This document shows, piece after piece, positions 62,403 through 64,000 of a stretch of 64,000 bases of DNA. This DNA is from Alkalimonas delamerensis (GTDB lineage Bacteria; Pseudomonadota; Gammaproteobacteria; Enterobacterales; Alteromonadaceae): assembly GCF_030717955.1 (NCBI RefSeq), contig NZ_JAUZVY010000006.1, positions 186,001-250,000 of the forward strand, given 5' to 3'. Under the pieces are notes generated by a model, which was not told where the DNA came from, did not search any database, and saw nothing but the letters and a program-made list of their open reading frames with translations. Both the position numbers and the translations under genes were made by a program. Each line of letters begins with the position of its first letter. Positions within the stretch are counted from its first letter, which is position 1.

Positions 62403-62642
62403 TTAGATGAACGGGTTTGCGAACAACAGTAACAGAGCAACACCCACGCCAATCATAGAGATCGCATCAATCAGACCTGCCAGGATGAACATCTTGGTTT
62501 GCAGTTGTGGTGCCATTTCAGGCTGGCGCGCGCTGGCGTCCAGGAATTTGCTGCCCATGATGGCAAAAGCAAATGCAGTAGACAGGGCAGCAACACCCAG
62601 AATGATTGCGACTACAAACAAGGTTGCGACTTGAACTTCCAT
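62403..62642 (-). CDS. atpE: ATP synthase F0 c subunit (proton-carrying ring)
   Basis: 79 residues, two membrane helices joined by the ARQPE loop. The proton-binding carboxylate is Asp59 (GLIDAISMIG). In helix 1 the usual glycine-rich GxGxG packing motif (E. coli IGAAIGIGILGG) reads LSTAFAFAIMGS, with Gly replaced by Ser and Ala at several helix-contact positions. Similar Ala replacements in some alkaliphilic Bacillus are linked to larger c-rings. No Na+-binding Glu pattern is seen, so H+ coupling is likely. Confidence 0.97.
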   Translation of the reverse strand: MEVQVATLFVVAIILGVAALSTAFAFAIMGSKFLDASARQPEMAPQLQTKMFILAGLIDAISMIGVGVALLLLFANPFI

Positions 62643-62686
62643 TGAGTTTCTCCAGTTTCTAAAGGTTTAAGGTTAAAAAAAACGAC

Positions 62687-63529
62687 TTAGTGTTTCTCTG
62701 CTGCCATGCTCAGATAAACGATGGACAGCATCATAAAAATAAAGGCTTGCAACACAATGACCAGGATATGGAACACCGCCCAGGCAAAGTGCAACGGCAA
62801 CTGCGCCAATCCGACCAATGCAATCAGAATGAAGATAACTTCACCGGCATAGAGGTTACCGAACAAACGCAATCCGAGAGAGACCGGCTTGGACAACAAG
62901 GTCACCAACTCCAGCACCAGGTTGAAAGGCACAAACAACCAGTGGTTGAACGGGGTGAAGGCCAGCTCTTTGCTGAAACCACCCAGCCCTTTGTAATAAA
63001 TGGAATAGCCCAGAATCAGGATAAAGACACCCAAGGACATCCCCATAGTGATGTTGACATCGGTAGTTGGGGCTATGGTCAGGTAGCTCCATGGGTGCGC
63101 CATCACACGCTCCAGGAAGCTGTAATCGGCTGCGTACTCAGGCAGGGCACTGCTGTTCAACGCCAAACCAACCATACCTGCCACTGTTGGGAACCAATCC
63201 ACCGGAACCAGCTTCATCAGGTTCATCAGGAAGATCCACATAAAGATGGTCAGCGCGATAGGGCCAATCAGCTTATCTTTGACATGAAAGGTTTCTTTGA
63301 CACAACCATTGACGAACTCAATGATCATCTCGATCAGGCACTGAAACTTGCCGGGGACGCCGGTGGTCGCTCTGCGCCCTACGACTGCGAAAGTAATGAT
63401 GAAGAGTGTGCCCAGAATCAGTGACCAACCCAATGCACCGAGGTTCACAGCCCAAAAGCCTTCCCCTACGGTTAAATCAGTTAAGTGGTGACTGATGTAA
63501 CCCTGGACTGAAATGTTGCTATCAGCCAT
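62687..63529 (-). CDS. atpB: ATP synthase F0 a subunit
   Basis: 280 residues, membrane protein forming the two proton half-channels against the c-ring. The essential arginine is Arg221 in SLGLRLFGNLYAGE (equivalent to E. coli Arg210). The five- to six-helix layout and normal length fit. It follows atpI after 15 bp and precedes atpE by 44 bp. Confidence 0.97.
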   Translation of the reverse strand: MADSNISVQGYISHHLTDLTVGEGFWAVNLGALGWSLILGTLFIITFAVVGRRATTGVPGKFQCLIEMIIEFVNGCVKETFHVKDKLIGPIALTIFMWIFLMNLMKLVPVDWFPTVAGMVGLALNSSALPEYAADYSFLERVMAHPWSYLTIAPTTDVNITMGMSLGVFILILGYSIYYKGLGGFSKELAFTPFNHWLFVPFNLVLELVTLLSKPVSLGLRLFGNLYAGEVIFILIALVGLAQLPLHFAWAVFHILVIVLQAFIFMMLSIVYLSMAAEKH

Positions 63530-63544
63530 GTTTCATCCCAATTA

Positions 63545-63922
63545 TCAATGTTTAAAGAAAAAAACGGCCGACCATTGTGCCAGCAGGGTGATGGTGTAAC
63601 TGATGATCAGTGCAGAGGCCACCACATCATCTTGTCGCATCACCCCGATAAATAAAGCAATCGTCAGCAAAATTTTTAGCGCATGGCCTCGCATAAAGGA
63701 CTTGCGGGCCTGTTCTGCACTGCCTTGCGTCAGGTAACGAAAAGCAAAGAGTGCAAAAACTAAATTTGGTAACGCAGCAATCAAACCGCCTTGCAAAGCG
63801 GAATAGGCTGCCTGAGCCCCCTGCAACTGGAAAAAAACCAGCATCATCACGGATGCAACCAGCAGCTGAAAGCCTATCATTTGGTAGGAAGCAATTCGTA
63901 CCTGACGTGCTGTTGGCTGCAT
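63545..63922 (-). CDS. atpI: ATP synthase I protein (assembly factor)
   Basis: 125 residues with four membrane helices. The ATG at 63922 (MQPTARQVRIASYQ) is preferred because GGAG stands 5 nt upstream; an in-frame start at 63943 is less likely. The IAALPNLVFALFAFRY stretch matches AtpI, which helps insertion and assembly of the c-ring. First gene of the ATP synthase operon; its promoter lies at or beyond the window end. Confidence 0.92.
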   Translation of the reverse strand: MQPTARQVRIASYQMIGFQLLVASVMMLVFFQLQGAQAAYSALQGGLIAALPNLVFALFAFRYLTQGSAEQARKSFMRGHALKILLTIALFIGVMRQDDVVASALIISYTITLLAQWSAVFFFKH

Positions 63923-64000
63923 TTCGACTCCGTTGTTGACCACAGTGCCGGTTCAGGGGTCAAAAAACCTGCGTAAGTATACTTATCCAGCCTTAATTTG

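Noticed and set aside
1..64000. Search by eye for tRNA, rRNA, CRISPR arrays and prophage genes
   Set aside because: None recognised; regularly spaced direct repeats, tRNA cloverleafs and phage structural proteins were not seen. A covariance scan would be needed to exclude small RNA genes fully.

Overview
The window looks like chromosomal DNA from an aerobic, heterotrophic gammaproteobacterium of the Alteromonas/Shewanella/Permianibacter kind. The evidence is a TonB-dependent receptor followed by a tryptophan-halogenase-like flavoprotein, several exported peptidases, and an F-type ATP synthase operon in proteobacterial order that is collinear with glmU, a DeoR regulator and glmS. The exact lineage cannot be fixed from the sequence alone. 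No rRNA, tRNA, CRISPR array or phage module was seen.

Layout. 1-5.1 kb: the start of a DUF350 membrane protein, an M13 zinc peptidase lipoprotein and an S9 (glutamyl-endopeptidase-like) serine peptidase. 5.2-13.1 kb: a membrane protein of unknown function, then a maltodextrin-type locus of malQ diverging from a TonB receptor plus halogenase. Each side carries its own LacI-type palindrome. 13.3-18.6 kb: an exported protein, a CynX-like transporter diverging from a MarR regulator across a near-ideal operator, an ArsB/SLC13-type permease and an orphan HEPN protein. 18.7-25.2 kb: glmS, its DeoR neighbour and a large propeller-type sensor kinase. 25.3-27.7 kb: a Fur box, a promoter and a terminator-capped stretch of about 95 nt that looks like an iron-regulated small RNA, then a membrane flavoreductase and a YceB-like lipoprotein. 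27.8-31.5 kb: an unusual operon made of a methyltransferase-GspE/PilB fusion, a MoxR-type ATPase and a small protein. 31.6-34.5 kb: a DUF2975/XRE membrane operon and a DAACS symporter. 34.5-39.4 kb: a MacAB-like ABC exporter operon. 39.8-42.2 kb: a Sel1-repeat protein and glmU.

42.3-56.7 kb is an accessory block with two parallel modules. Each contains a CadC-like membrane-anchored winged-helix regulator with a TolB/WD40-like periplasmic half and a small exported protein of about 80 residues. Nearby are peptidases or peptidase-like proteins: a CPBP glutamic protease, an M16 zinc peptidase, a TraB/GumN protein and an alpha/beta peptidase-like hydrolase with a NatAB-type ABC transporter. Paired promoter motifs link genes within each module, and a 266-bp MITE-like element sits at the 5' end of one regulator gene.

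57.0-63.9 kb is the complete ATP synthase operon atpIBEFHAGDC, closed by a strong terminator. In many gammaproteobacteria atp, glmU, deoR and glmS lie close together. Here the same order and strand are kept, but about 15 kb and 20 kb of accessory genes lie between them. The candidate Fur-controlled small RNA (25.3 kb), the linked regulator/peptidase modules (42-57 kb) and the methyltransferase-secretion ATPase fusion (27.9 kb) are the most promising leads.
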